Shown one piece after another: positions 1 through 5,595 of a stretch of DNA of 7,404 bases; position 1 is the stretch's first letter, and every line of letters starts with the position of its first letter. A program made the position numbers and the translations under genes. The notes beneath the pieces are model-generated. The model searched no databases. It had not been told where the DNA came from and saw only the letters and a program-made list of their open reading frames with translations. The stretch is from an uncultured Oscillospiraceae bacterium (lineage in GTDB: Bacteria; Bacillota; Clostridia; Oscillospirales; Oscillospiraceae). Location of the stretch: the NCBI GenBank assembly GCA_905234005.1, contig CAJOFW010000176.1, positions 1-7,404 of the forward strand, read 5' to 3'.

Positions 1-398
1 GTCTCGTCGATGGCGTCGGTCAGGGTCATGCGCCGGACGCCGGCGTCCTCGAGTGCGGCGGCGATCGGCTCCGCGTCCTCGTTGCCCGCCTCGACGCGCA
101 GAACGCGGTTGCGGCGGTTCAGAACATACGCGATGGAGGGGTTTACGTCGAGTGTGACACAGGAATAGGCGTAGGCGTTGTTGTAGCCGTAGCTGCCGCC
201 GGTGAAGAGCACGACCGCCGCGACCGCCGCCGCGACCCACTTCACGGCACGGCTCCGGAACCGGACGACACGTCCGTCCGCCGCGTCGAGGCCGATCGTC
301 TCACCCACCTCGCAGCGGCGGCGCAGCTTCTCCACGACGCCGTCCTCGCGCAGAACGGCGGCCCAGCCGTCCCGCGTATCCAATACAACTGCTTTCAT
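1..398 (-). CDS. rsgI: RsgI-like transmembrane anti-sigma factor, N-terminal part (3' end outside window)
   Basis: Only the first 132 codons are inside the window. Seen: a small cytoplasmic N-terminal domain (about residues 1-45, RsgI_N-like, starting MKAVVLDTRDGWAAVL), one hydrophobic Ala/Val-rich segment (about 51-67), then an extracytoplasmic stretch with the hallmark DVNPSI (84-89) followed by LNRRNRVL. In known RsgI proteins the N-domain holds SigI inactive at the membrane. The domain carrying the NPSI motif undergoes spontaneous Asn-Pro cleavage, here expected at N86-P87, which allows later regulated proteolysis. The ATG at 398-396 overlaps the TGA of the sigma-factor gene (ATGA), with a modest AGGTG ribosome binding site inside sigI, so the pair should be translationally coupled. 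The C-terminal sensor domain, which would reveal the ligand, is missing from the window. The family assignment rests on motif, topology and neighbour. Confidence 0.88.
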   Translation of the reverse strand, partial: MKAVVLDTRDGWAAVLREDGVVEKLRRRCEVGETIGLDAADGRVVRFRSRAVKWVAAAVAAVVLFTGGSYGYNNAYAYSCVTLDVNPSIAYVLNRRNRVLRVEAGNEDAEPIAAALEDAGVRRMTLTDAIDE

Positions 399-1147
399 TT
401 TGACACCTGTTCCTTCTTCACAAACCGTAGGTATTCCGCGAGCATGGGGTAGTCCCCGGCGAGAATCTCCGCCGCCGCTATGATGTATTTGCGGTGGTTG
501 TCCGGGATCTTGCGGGGAACGCCGGCCCTTTCGCACAGAGCCTTGACGGGAAGCGCGCCCGTCCGGCGAAGCTGCGCCAAAAGCGTCTCGTCCGCGAGCA
601 GGACGTTTATGACGGCCGCGCAGGCGGTTTTCGTTTTCTGTGCCCTGGGCGAGCACGCCGCGAGGTCAAAAAACGTGAAGCCGTAACCGCCCAGCGTCTG
701 CTGCATGGCCTCGATCTCATCGCGTATGGCGGCCTGTTCGCGGCCGTGCTCCATGGACTGCTCGGCGATTTTTCTCTGCGCCTCGAGCCGGATGGGGGCG
801 GCGTCCTCACGCGGGGTCTCGCCGCTCATGAGGTCGGCGGGGATCTCGCGTCCGGCTCTCGTCTGGCTGTCGATGTAATCGAGCAGGCGGCGGCGGATGA
901 CGAGCGCGGCGAAGGATTTGAAGCTGCCCTTGCTGTCGTCATAGCCCATCACGGCCTCGTGGAACGCGATGAGGGCGACGGAATACTCGTCGTCCGATTC
1001 GGTGACGAAGCGGTGGACGGTTCTGTACGCGCAGCCCAGGATGAAGCGCCTGTGCCGCCGGATCAGGGCGTCCATGACCGCCTCGTCCTCCCGGGCGCGG
1101 AGGATCTCCGCCCACAGGCCGCTGTCGGTGTCGATTGAAAATAGCAT
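395..1147 (-). CDS. sigI: SigI-family RNA polymerase sigma factor
   Basis: Alternative sigma factor of about 250 aa, close to the usual SigI length. Seen, numbered from the start at 1147: a sigma-70 region-2-like block (about 20-95) with SDDEYSVALIAFHEAV, the typical SigI DDEYSIGLIAF signature, followed by SFKSFAALVIRRRLLDYI. A C-terminal SigI-type DNA-binding part (about 160-245) contains SPRAQKTKTAC and RKYIIAAAEILAGDYP. In known members it directs RNA polymerase to stress, cell-envelope or polysaccharide-utilisation promoters and is restrained by RsgI, whose gene follows with a 4-bp overlap. Start choice: the ATG at 1147 has GGGAG 10 nt upstream. A longer frame begins with ATG at 1204 (269 aa), but it lacks a clear ribosome binding site, sits a few bases after a strong hairpin, and adds an Ala-rich stretch not expected in the family. 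The start remains uncertain. Confidence 0.9.
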   Translation of the reverse strand: MLFSIDTDSGLWAEILRAREDEAVMDALIRRHRRFILGCAYRTVHRFVTESDDEYSVALIAFHEAVMGYDDSKGSFKSFAALVIRRRLLDYIDSQTRAGREIPADLMSGETPREDAAPIRLEAQRKIAEQSMEHGREQAAIRDEIEAMQQTLGGYGFTFFDLAACSPRAQKTKTACAAVINVLLADETLLAQLRRTGALPVKALCERAGVPRKIPDNHRKYIIAAAEILAGDYPMLAEYLRFVKKEQVSK

Positions 1148-1206
1148 AGCTTCCGCGCTCCCGCGAATCGCCGCAGCCGCGGCGGATTGATAAGACGACA
1201 CCATAG

Positions 1207-1248
1207 TCCGCGCACATCCGTTTGCCCATGTATTCGGATGTGCGCGGG
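1207..1248. repeat. 13-bp-arm inverted repeat in the sigI leader
   Basis: The arm at 1207-1220 is repeated inverted at 1235-1248. Thirteen bases are perfectly complementary, a G-T pair can extend the stem, and the loop is 14 nt. On the minus strand the hairpin lies between the presumed sigI promoter and the start codon and has no T-run after it, so it does not look like an intrinsic terminator. It could be a bipartite operator or an mRNA structure that affects sigI translation; if translation began at 1204 the hairpin would sit almost on that start. Confidence 0.7.
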
Positions 1249-1283
1249 CATAAAATGGGGTCGTCCCGAAAAAATCTGATATT

Positions 1284-1312
1284 ATTATAAGGTTTTTCCT
1301 TCAGGCTTCTGT
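1284..1312 (-). promoter_or_regulatory. possible sigI promoter (good -10, poor -35)
   Basis: The minus strand reads TATAAT at 1289-1284, a consensus -10 box in a locally AT-rich patch. The hexamer 17 bp upstream (1312-1307) is ACAGAA, a poor -35 box. A weak -35 region beside the tandem repeat at 1303-1334 would fit an activator-dependent promoter. A SigI-type autoregulated promoter is also possible, but I could not find one with a convincing spacing. Confidence 0.35.
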
Positions 1313-1334
1313 CCCCGGAGGCTTCTGTCCCCGG
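1303..1334. repeat. Perfect 16-bp tandem duplication upstream of sigI
   Basis: AGGCTTCTGTCCCCGG occurs twice back to back (1303-1318 and 1319-1334), between the stop of the thioesterase gene and the presumed sigI -10 box. Relative to a start site near 1277 the copies cover roughly -26 to -57, where an activator could bind. A simple replication-slippage duplication is equally possible. Confidence 0.8.
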
Positions 1335-1338
1335 GCTT

Positions 1339-1815
1339 TTATCCCTGTGCCTTTGTGACGAAGTACGTGCCCGAGGAGGTGGCGAGCAGCCGGTCGGGCT
1401 CGCCCTCGAGCCAGAGCCGGCCGACGGCGCTGCAGATCGTACCGCCGCAGCGGGTGACGTCCGCCCGGATGAACAGCCGCCTGTGCAGCGGCGCGGAGCG
1501 CAGATAGCTCACGTCCATGCTGACCGTCGGCGTCATGCGCCCGCCGGAGCAGTAGCGGCACAGAAGACCCATCGTCATGTCGAGCACCGCCGCCGTCACG
1601 CCGCCGTGCAGGATCGAGCTGGGGTTCGACATCCAGTCGAGCGTCTCCATGCTCAGCGTCAGCGAACGGGACGCGTAGTCGCAGGACTCGAAGCGAGTGT
1701 TCATCATCGTGTTGAACATCCCGTCGTATTTGCGTTTGGATTCCTCGAAATAGTATCGGAAGGCCCGCTCCATGCCGGCCTGGTCGTGCAGATCGGTCTC
1801 GGCGAGTATGATCAT
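1339..1815 (-). CDS. PaaI-family hotdog-fold acyl-CoA thioesterase
   Basis: 158 aa, the usual size of a single hotdog-fold thioesterase. Seen: SNPSSILHGGVTAAVLDMTM (63-82), which matches the PaaI-type motif with Asn64, His70-Gly-Gly and an acidic residue (Asp79) on the central helix. It is followed by TPTVSMDVSYLRSAP and a typical strand pattern with a late Gly-Gly (124-125). Relatives hydrolyse acyl-CoA or aryl-CoA thioesters in the cytoplasm, usually as homotetramers; the substrate here cannot be read from the sequence. The ATG at 1815 overlaps the TGA of the upstream lysozyme gene (ATGA) and has GGAGG 7 nt upstream, so the two are co-translated. No functional link between a secreted lysozyme and this enzyme is obvious. 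No clear terminator follows before the sigI regulatory region. Confidence 0.85.
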   Translation of the reverse strand: MIILAETDLHDQAGMERAFRYYFEESKRKYDGMFNTMMNTRFESCDYASRSLTLSMETLDWMSNPSSILHGGVTAAVLDMTMGLLCRYCSGGRMTPTVSMDVSYLRSAPLHRRLFIRADVTRCGGTICSAVGRLWLEGEPDRLLATSSGTYFVTKAQG

Positions 1816-2906
1816 GCCGCGCCCTCCGTATCATCCGGCGCCGCCCCGTCGGCGGACGATTGCGCTTCGTCGGCCTGCGCGTCGTCCGTCTGCGCGTCGT
1901 CTGCCTGCGCGTCGTCGGTATCTGTCCCGTCGGCCTGCGCCGTTTCCGCCGGCGCTGCGGCCGGCTCCGCGTCGAACGTCTCCACGGTGACGACGGTCGA
2001 GGGGATGTAGATCACGTCGAGATCGACAGGGCCGTCCACGCCGCGTATGCTGCCCGTGAACGAGTACTGCCAGTATGTGTGGTTGTAGTAGAAATCCGGG
2101 AACGAGCCGGGGTTGCCGATCCAGAGCGTGGTGTTCGCCAGATCGTCGAGGTTGTACATCGTGTACACCTGGGGGATGTAGGTATACACGCCCGCCGTGT
2201 GCCCGGCGGATTCGAGCAGGCGGCAGAACATCAGGGCGCTCTCGGTGCGTGTATCGGTGTCCACGTCGTCCGTGCGGGCGGGCACGGAGTCGATGAACTC
2301 CCAGTCGAAGAAGACCGGAAGCTGCAAATCGTAATCCTCCAGCAGGTCGGCGCAGAAGACCGCCTCCTCGCCGGCCTCGAAGACCGAGGTCGCCTGGGAG
2401 TAGAAGTAGGCCCCGACCTGCAGACCGGCCGCGAGGGCGCCCTCGATGTTCCGGCGGTAGTTCTCGTCGGCGTTCAGGGTGCCGCCGCTGTAGCCGCGCC
2501 AGCCGATGCGGATGATCGCGAACACGACGCCGTCGGCGGCGACCTCGCTCCAGTCGATGTTGCCCTGGAACTCGGAGACGTCGATGCCGTGCACGAGGGA
2601 CAGGCCCTGTCCGGCGTAGGCGACGACGCCGTTCGAGACCGAGAAGGCGTTTCGGTCGTAGGGGAATTCCGCAAGCTCGGTCGCCTCGACGGCCCACATC
2701 GTACCGCCCGCGCCGTTTGAGACGGCGATCATGCCGTCGGGCGGGCCGGGGGTCTCGGTGGGCTCGGCGGGGGAGGCGTCGTCCCCGGCGAGGTCGATCA
2801 GCTCGGAGGGCTCGACGGCGGCGCTGTCCTGTGTGTCGCCGCAGGCGGCTGTCAGGCTGAAAAGCAGCGCCGCCGCGGCCAGAATGCAAATAATCTGTCT
2901 TTTCAT
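1812..2906 (-). CDS. GH25 (lysozyme-like) lipoprotein with acidic Ala/Asp-rich tail
   Basis: 364 aa from the ATG at 2906. Residues 1-22 form a lipoprotein signal peptide (MKRQ, a hydrophobic Ala/Leu core, lipobox LTAAC with Cys22), so the product is probably anchored outside the membrane. An Asp/Pro/Thr/Glu-rich linker follows. The GH25 domain spans about 100-305: GIDVSEFQGNIDW with Asp109, FAIIRIGWRGY, then FFDWEF with the Asp201-x-Glu203 pair that fits the GH25 catalytic DxE, and a late WQYSFTG segment. GH25 enzymes cleave the MurNAc-GlcNAc bond of peptidoglycan. The C-terminal 50 or so residues are low complexity with DDAQ/ADEAQ repeats. The frame can be extended to a TTG at 2924, but the signal peptide clearly begins at 2906. 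No Shine-Dalgarno is visible before that ATG; see the promoter entry. The next gene overlaps by 4 bp. Confidence 0.9.
   Translation of the reverse strand: MKRQIICILAAAALLFSLTAACGDTQDSAAVEPSELIDLAGDDASPAEPTETPGPPDGMIAVSNGAGGTMWAVEATELAEFPYDRNAFSVSNGVVAYAGQGLSLVHGIDVSEFQGNIDWSEVAADGVVFAIIRIGWRGYSGGTLNADENYRRNIEGALAAGLQVGAYFYSQATSVFEAGEEAVFCADLLEDYDLQLPVFFDWEFIDSVPARTDDVDTDTRTESALMFCRLLESAGHTAGVYTYIPQVYTMYNLDDLANTTLWIGNPGSFPDFYYNHTYWQYSFTGSIRGVDGPVDLDVIYIPSTVVTVETFDAEPAAAPAETAQADGTDTDDAQADDAQTDDAQADEAQSSADGAAPDDTEGAA
1861..1920. repeat. Four 15-bp tandem repeats coding the DDAQ-type tail of the GH25 protein
   Basis: Four in-frame near-identical units begin with TGCGC at 1861, 1876, 1891 and 1906. 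Each codes a pentapeptide of the type (A/T)DDAQ or ADEAQ on the minus strand. Such repeats can change in number by slippage and alter the length of an acidic, disordered tail. Confidence 0.85.
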
Positions 2907-2912
2907 GTCACT

Positions 2913-2941
2913 ACCATACCACAAACATATCGGTTTTGCAA
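2913..2941 (-). promoter_or_regulatory. Sigma-A-type extended -10 promoter for the GH25 gene; leaderless mRNA likely
   Basis: The minus strand carries TTGCAA (2941-2936), a 17-bp spacer and TATGGT (2918-2913) preceded by TGG, an extended -10 element. Only six bases separate the -10 box from the ATG at 2906, so transcription would start at or next to the start codon. That agrees with the lack of a ribosome binding site. Confidence 0.55.
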
Positions 2942-2952
2942 ATCATATCAAA

Positions 2953-2981
2953 ATGGCGCCTCCGGGTGAGGGAGGCGCCAT
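2953..2981 (-). terminator. Intrinsic terminator of the RiPP operon
   Basis: Perfect 11-bp GC-rich stem (ATGGCGCCTCC at 2953-2963, complement at 2971-2981) with a 7-nt loop. On the minus strand it begins 4 nt after the stop of the nucleotidyltransferase gene and is followed by a short TTTTGAT run. It separates the peptide operon from the GH25 unit, whose -35 box starts about 12 bp beyond. Confidence 0.85.
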
Positions 2982-2985
2982 GCGG

Positions 2986-4137
2986 TTACAGGGGTGCGTC
3001 GTAGAAATCCTGCGACGAGCGCAGCGTCTGAAGCTCCGACGCGATGCGGTCTTTCTTGCCGGTCAGGACGGAGCCGGCGCGGACGATATACATGACCGGC
3101 GTGAGAAGCCGGTGTCTGCCGAAGAAGGGGTACGCCTTGTAGAGCGGCGCGGCCGGCGGAAAAAGCCGTGCGAAAATATACCGCAGCCGCACGGCCGGCG
3201 TGAGCCGGTCGGAATCGGGCCGGAGAGTGCGCAGCAGCTTGTCGATTTCCGTGTTGGCGGAGCCGTTCATACCGGAGCGGGTGAAATAGTCGAGATGCCG
3301 GGCGTATTCGTCGGTCAGCGCGCGTTCGCACGCCGAGGCGTCGTCGGGCGTACCGAACAGGATCCCGGCGAGTCTGAGGGCCGTCTGCTCAAACGCGCGC
3401 ATGCCGAGCCTGTCAAGCTCTCCCTCCACATAGGCGCGGTCAAGCGTCAGCCGGCGGGAGCAGACGTATATGTCCGCAAGCGTCCGCAGACCGGTGCCTG
3501 CGCCCTTGTAGTGCTTGTAGGCGTGCGCGAGGATGTAGAGGTAGAAATCCTCCGGGGAGAAGTCGCCGTCCGGGATCGCCCGGTCCCAGACGTCGGTGTA
3601 GTAGGTATACAGCGACGCAAGCGAGGCCGTGCTGAACAGGGCCATGTGCATCTCGAAGTTGTAAAACGGCGGCTTGTGGTAGCTGTCGTGGTGGGCGGCG
3701 GACTCTTTCTGCTCGTAGCCGTTTTCGAGGAAAAACGCCCGCAGCGGCTCACGGTACGCCGCGTCGAACAGGATGTCGTTGTCCGTCATCTCCCGGAGTC
3801 CGTATTCGGGATACAGCTCCTGCAGCAGGATGCCCTTGAGCGGCAGGTAGCGTATGCCCGCCCCGTCCATGAAGGCGCACAGCCACGAGCGTGCGTCGTC
3901 CATCATGGCGGCGCGGTATACGGCGGTGTCGAGGTCGCGCTGCATCTGCGCGGCAAGCTCGCCGTCGGGCACGCCGGTCTTCAGCGCGGCGCTGGCTGTC
4001 AGCGCGGCGATCATATGCCGTCTCGAGAGGCGGTAGACCTCGTTCATATCCGCCTGCGCGAGAACCGACGCGTCCGGCACGGCTCCGTGCAGGCCGCAGG
4101 CCATGAGGTGGTACAGCGCTTTCTGTTCGTTTGTCAT
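2986..4137 (-). CDS. PF14907-type nucleotidyltransferase family protein, last gene of the RiPP operon
   Basis: 383 aa. Seen: PLKGILLQELYPEYGLREM followed by TDNDILFD (99-125), with Lys101, Asp119 and Asp121 fitting the LKG...R..xDxD signature of this nucleotidyltransferase-fold family. Further conserved-looking elements are EMHMAL (162-167) and LAHAYKHYKG (203-212). The C-terminal third is helical and basic, with no clear membrane segment. Enzymes of this fold transfer a nucleotidyl group to a small molecule or protein. Homologues sit in some lasso-peptide clusters beside an HPr-type kinase and are linked to decoration of the phosphorylated tail. A role in modifying the peptide at 7044-7169 is therefore inferred from context. 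The start at 4137 overlaps the TGA of the peptidase gene (ATGA). A 38-codon upstream extension to 4251 would run through the preceding gene and is rejected. Confidence 0.8.
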   Translation of the reverse strand: MTNEQKALYHLMACGLHGAVPDASVLAQADMNEVYRLSRRHMIAALTASAALKTGVPDGELAAQMQRDLDTAVYRAAMMDDARSWLCAFMDGAGIRYLPLKGILLQELYPEYGLREMTDNDILFDAAYREPLRAFFLENGYEQKESAAHHDSYHKPPFYNFEMHMALFSTASLASLYTYYTDVWDRAIPDGDFSPEDFYLYILAHAYKHYKGAGTGLRTLADIYVCSRRLTLDRAYVEGELDRLGMRAFEQTALRLAGILFGTPDDASACERALTDEYARHLDYFTRSGMNGSANTEIDKLLRTLRPDSDRLTPAVRLRYIFARLFPPAAPLYKAYPFFGRHRLLTPVMYIVRAGSVLTGKKDRIASELQTLRSSQDFYDAPL

Positions 4138-4604
4138 GGCGTTTGCCCTGCCTTTCCGGGAAACAGTCGGCGCTTGAGCGCCCGGAGCCTGCGCATGACG
4201 CCGCCCCGCACGCGGATCACCGACACGCGCATCCGCCACGGGCGGCACCACAGCCGGACGTACAGCCGATAGCGGAGATCGGTCAGCTCCACACGCTTCT
4301 CGCCGCGGTAAAACGCGGTGAGCCGCCCGAGCACCCAGTCCCTGGGGACGTGCTCGAGGGCGGTGCAGTTGTCGCCGAGGATGATATATTCGTCCTCCCG
4401 CGTCTCAATGACGCGGTGCAGGACGTTCTTTCCCGACGGAAGCTCGTAGAGTACGACGTCCATCGGCCGCGCCGCGCCGCGCAGCGCCTCCACGACGTAG
4501 GTATCCGTGTCGGGCCGGAGCATGGGCAGCATGCTGTACCCGCGGCCCTTGTCGATATGGAAGCCCTGCTCGTCCAATATGCGCCGGAGCGAAAGCCCGG
4601 CCAT
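4134..4604 (-). CDS. Soluble S26/S24-like peptidase with a Ser/His arrangement
   Basis: 156 aa. Seen: GYSMLPMLRPDTD (22-34) with candidate nucleophile Ser24, ARPMDVVLYELPSGKNVLHR (45-64) with His63 where bacterial type I signal peptidases carry the general-base Lys, and ILGDNCTALE (75-84), the GDN box. His in place of Lys is the arrangement of SipW/ER-type signal peptidases. Unlike those enzymes there is no N-terminal membrane anchor, so the protein is probably cytoplasmic; the C-terminal 45 residues are strongly basic. In an operon with a precursor peptide and PqqD it is a candidate leader peptidase, which is inferred. A repressor-type S24 protein is unlikely because no helix-turn-helix precedes the domain. 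The start overlaps the PqqD stop by one base (TGATG), with a GAGG about 4 nt upstream. Confidence 0.8.
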   Translation of the reverse strand: MAGLSLRRILDEQGFHIDKGRGYSMLPMLRPDTDTYVVEALRGAARPMDVVLYELPSGKNVLHRVIETREDEYIILGDNCTALEHVPRDWVLGRLTAFYRGEKRVELTDLRYRLYVRLWCRPWRMRVSVIRVRGGVMRRLRALKRRLFPGKAGQTP

Positions 4605-4864
4605 CAGGCCTCGAGCATATCCGCGATATCGGCGAGGAATTTCGCCGTATCCGCCCGCGCCGCGGCCTCGTCCACGTCGTACTCGCCGAGCAGCGCCGCG
4701 ACAAGCTCATCCTCGGACGCGCCGTCGCCGAGACGCTTCCACAGAAACGCCCCGGCGGGGTTCAGGCGGATGATGCCCTTGAATTCCTCCGCCGCCGGCC
4801 CGAGCGCGACGACGACATAGTTCTCGCCCAGCTGTCTGAGCATGAATCCGGGTTTGATTTTCAT
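4604..4864 (-). CDS. PqqD-family peptide-binding protein (RiPP recognition element)
   Basis: 86 aa, the normal length of a free-standing PqqD-like protein. Seen: N-terminal strands (MKIKPGFMLRQLGENYVVVA), then LNPAGAFLWKRLGDG (34-48), the L(N/S)..G.FLW..L signature, and a helical C-terminus with DELVAALLGEYDVDEAAARAD (52-72 region). PqqD proteins bind the leader of a precursor peptide and present it to a modifying enzyme such as a radical SAM maturase. The precursor at 7044-7169 carries a YxxP element near its N-terminus, the motif used by lasso-peptide B1 (PqqD-like) partners, so it is the obvious ligand by inference. The ATG at 4864 has GGAGG 6 nt upstream and overlaps the TGA of the kinase gene (ATGA). 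A longer open frame reaching 5098 only shadows the kinase gene. Confidence 0.88.
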   Translation of the reverse strand: MKIKPGFMLRQLGENYVVVALGPAAEEFKGIIRLNPAGAFLWKRLGDGASEDELVAALLGEYDVDEAAARADTAKFLADIADMLEA

Positions 4865-5595
4865 TCGGTACCTCCGGGCGCGTTTGCGCGTGATGATGGG
4901 ATCATGCCCTCTGAGGCGACGCGGACGGCCTCGCCGCTGATGTCGCACGAGAGCAGATAGCACGGTGTGGCGGCGATCAGGCTCTGGAGCAGGGAGAGGT
5001 ACTTCTCCATCCGAACCGGGTCGGCCGGCATGACGGTCTGGCGGAAGACGCGGTCGATGATCTCCGCCTCGCCGAGGGATACGATGCGGTTTACACATCC
5101 CTGTTCGAGGAAGCAGATGGCGCCGAGGGGGACCATGGCGTTTTCATACCAGCCCTCCTTGCCGCCCCAGGGCGTGCCGCAGGCGTACCACACGCCGTCG
5201 ATGCGGCGGAAAAACGGCTTGTCGCCGTTGATGATACGCGCCCGCCCGCCGAAGTGCTCGCGCCACAGGGCGGCGTGCGTGCTCTTGCCCGTGCCGCTGC
5301 GGGCGGTGAACGCGTAGGCGCGGCCGTCAAGCTCGACGACGGCGGCGTGAAAAAACAGCGCGTCAAATTCGGGCAGCTCGTCCGCGAGCTTCTCGAGCAG
5401 CAGACCGAACTCACGCGATAAGTCGGAGACGGCCGGCCGCGCTGCCGCAGCCGCCGCGAAATCGGCGTCCGTGATATGGACGTCGACGTCGGGCGCGGAG
5501 GCGTCATCCGGCGTGAGGAAGCGCTCGAAGAACCGGATGATATCCGGGGAACGCGGTTCATATCGGACGCGAAGTCCGGCGACGGTCATCAGCAT
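4861..5595 (-). CDS. HPr kinase/phosphorylase-like P-loop protein (putative peptide kinase)
   Basis: 244 aa. Seen: LFFHAAVVELDGRAYAF, then the Walker A loop ARSGTGKST (98-106), followed by INGDKPFFRR (122-131) and CGTPWGGKEG (139-148). These make up the core of HPrK-related small kinases in peptide clusters. The N-terminal 80 residues look like the usual variable cap. True HPr kinases phosphorylate Ser46 of HPr. The short relatives in lasso clusters (PadeK/ThcoK type) phosphorylate the C-terminal Ser of the peptide, and HprK-related kinases are also known paired with PqqD proteins. The candidate substrate here is the precursor at 7044-7169, which ends in Thr; this is inference. Two ATGs are possible: 5595 (GGAG 10 nt upstream, 7-bp overlap with the maturase gene) and 5589; I prefer 5595. 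Confidence 0.82.
   Translation of the reverse strand: MLMTVAGLRVRYEPRSPDIIRFFERFLTPDDASAPDVDVHITDADFAAAAAARPAVSDLSREFGLLLEKLADELPEFDALFFHAAVVELDGRAYAFTARSGTGKSTHAALWREHFGGRARIINGDKPFFRRIDGVWYACGTPWGGKEGWYENAMVPLGAICFLEQGCVNRIVSLGEAEIIDRVFRQTVMPADPVRMEKYLSLLQSLIAATPCYLLSCDISGEAVRVASEGMIPSSRANAPGGTE

Noticed and set aside
1207..1248. Terminator of the thioesterase gene
   Set aside because: The hairpin has no T-run on either side and lies about 90 bp or more past the stop, downstream of the presumed sigI -10 box.
1861..1920. CRISPR-like array
   Set aside because: The repeats are 15-bp in-frame coding units without spacers.
2731..4272. 513-codon open frame on the plus strand
   Set aside because: It lies antisense to the nucleotidyltransferase and part of the GH25 and peptidase genes, shows no recognisable domain, is Arg/Val/Gly-rich as expected from GC-rich antisense, and crosses the operon terminator.
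4865..5098. Long N-terminal extension of the PqqD gene
   Set aside because: The extra 78 codons are a basic Arg/Pro-rich shadow of the kinase gene; the ATG at 4864 has a strong ribosome binding site and gives a normal-length PqqD.
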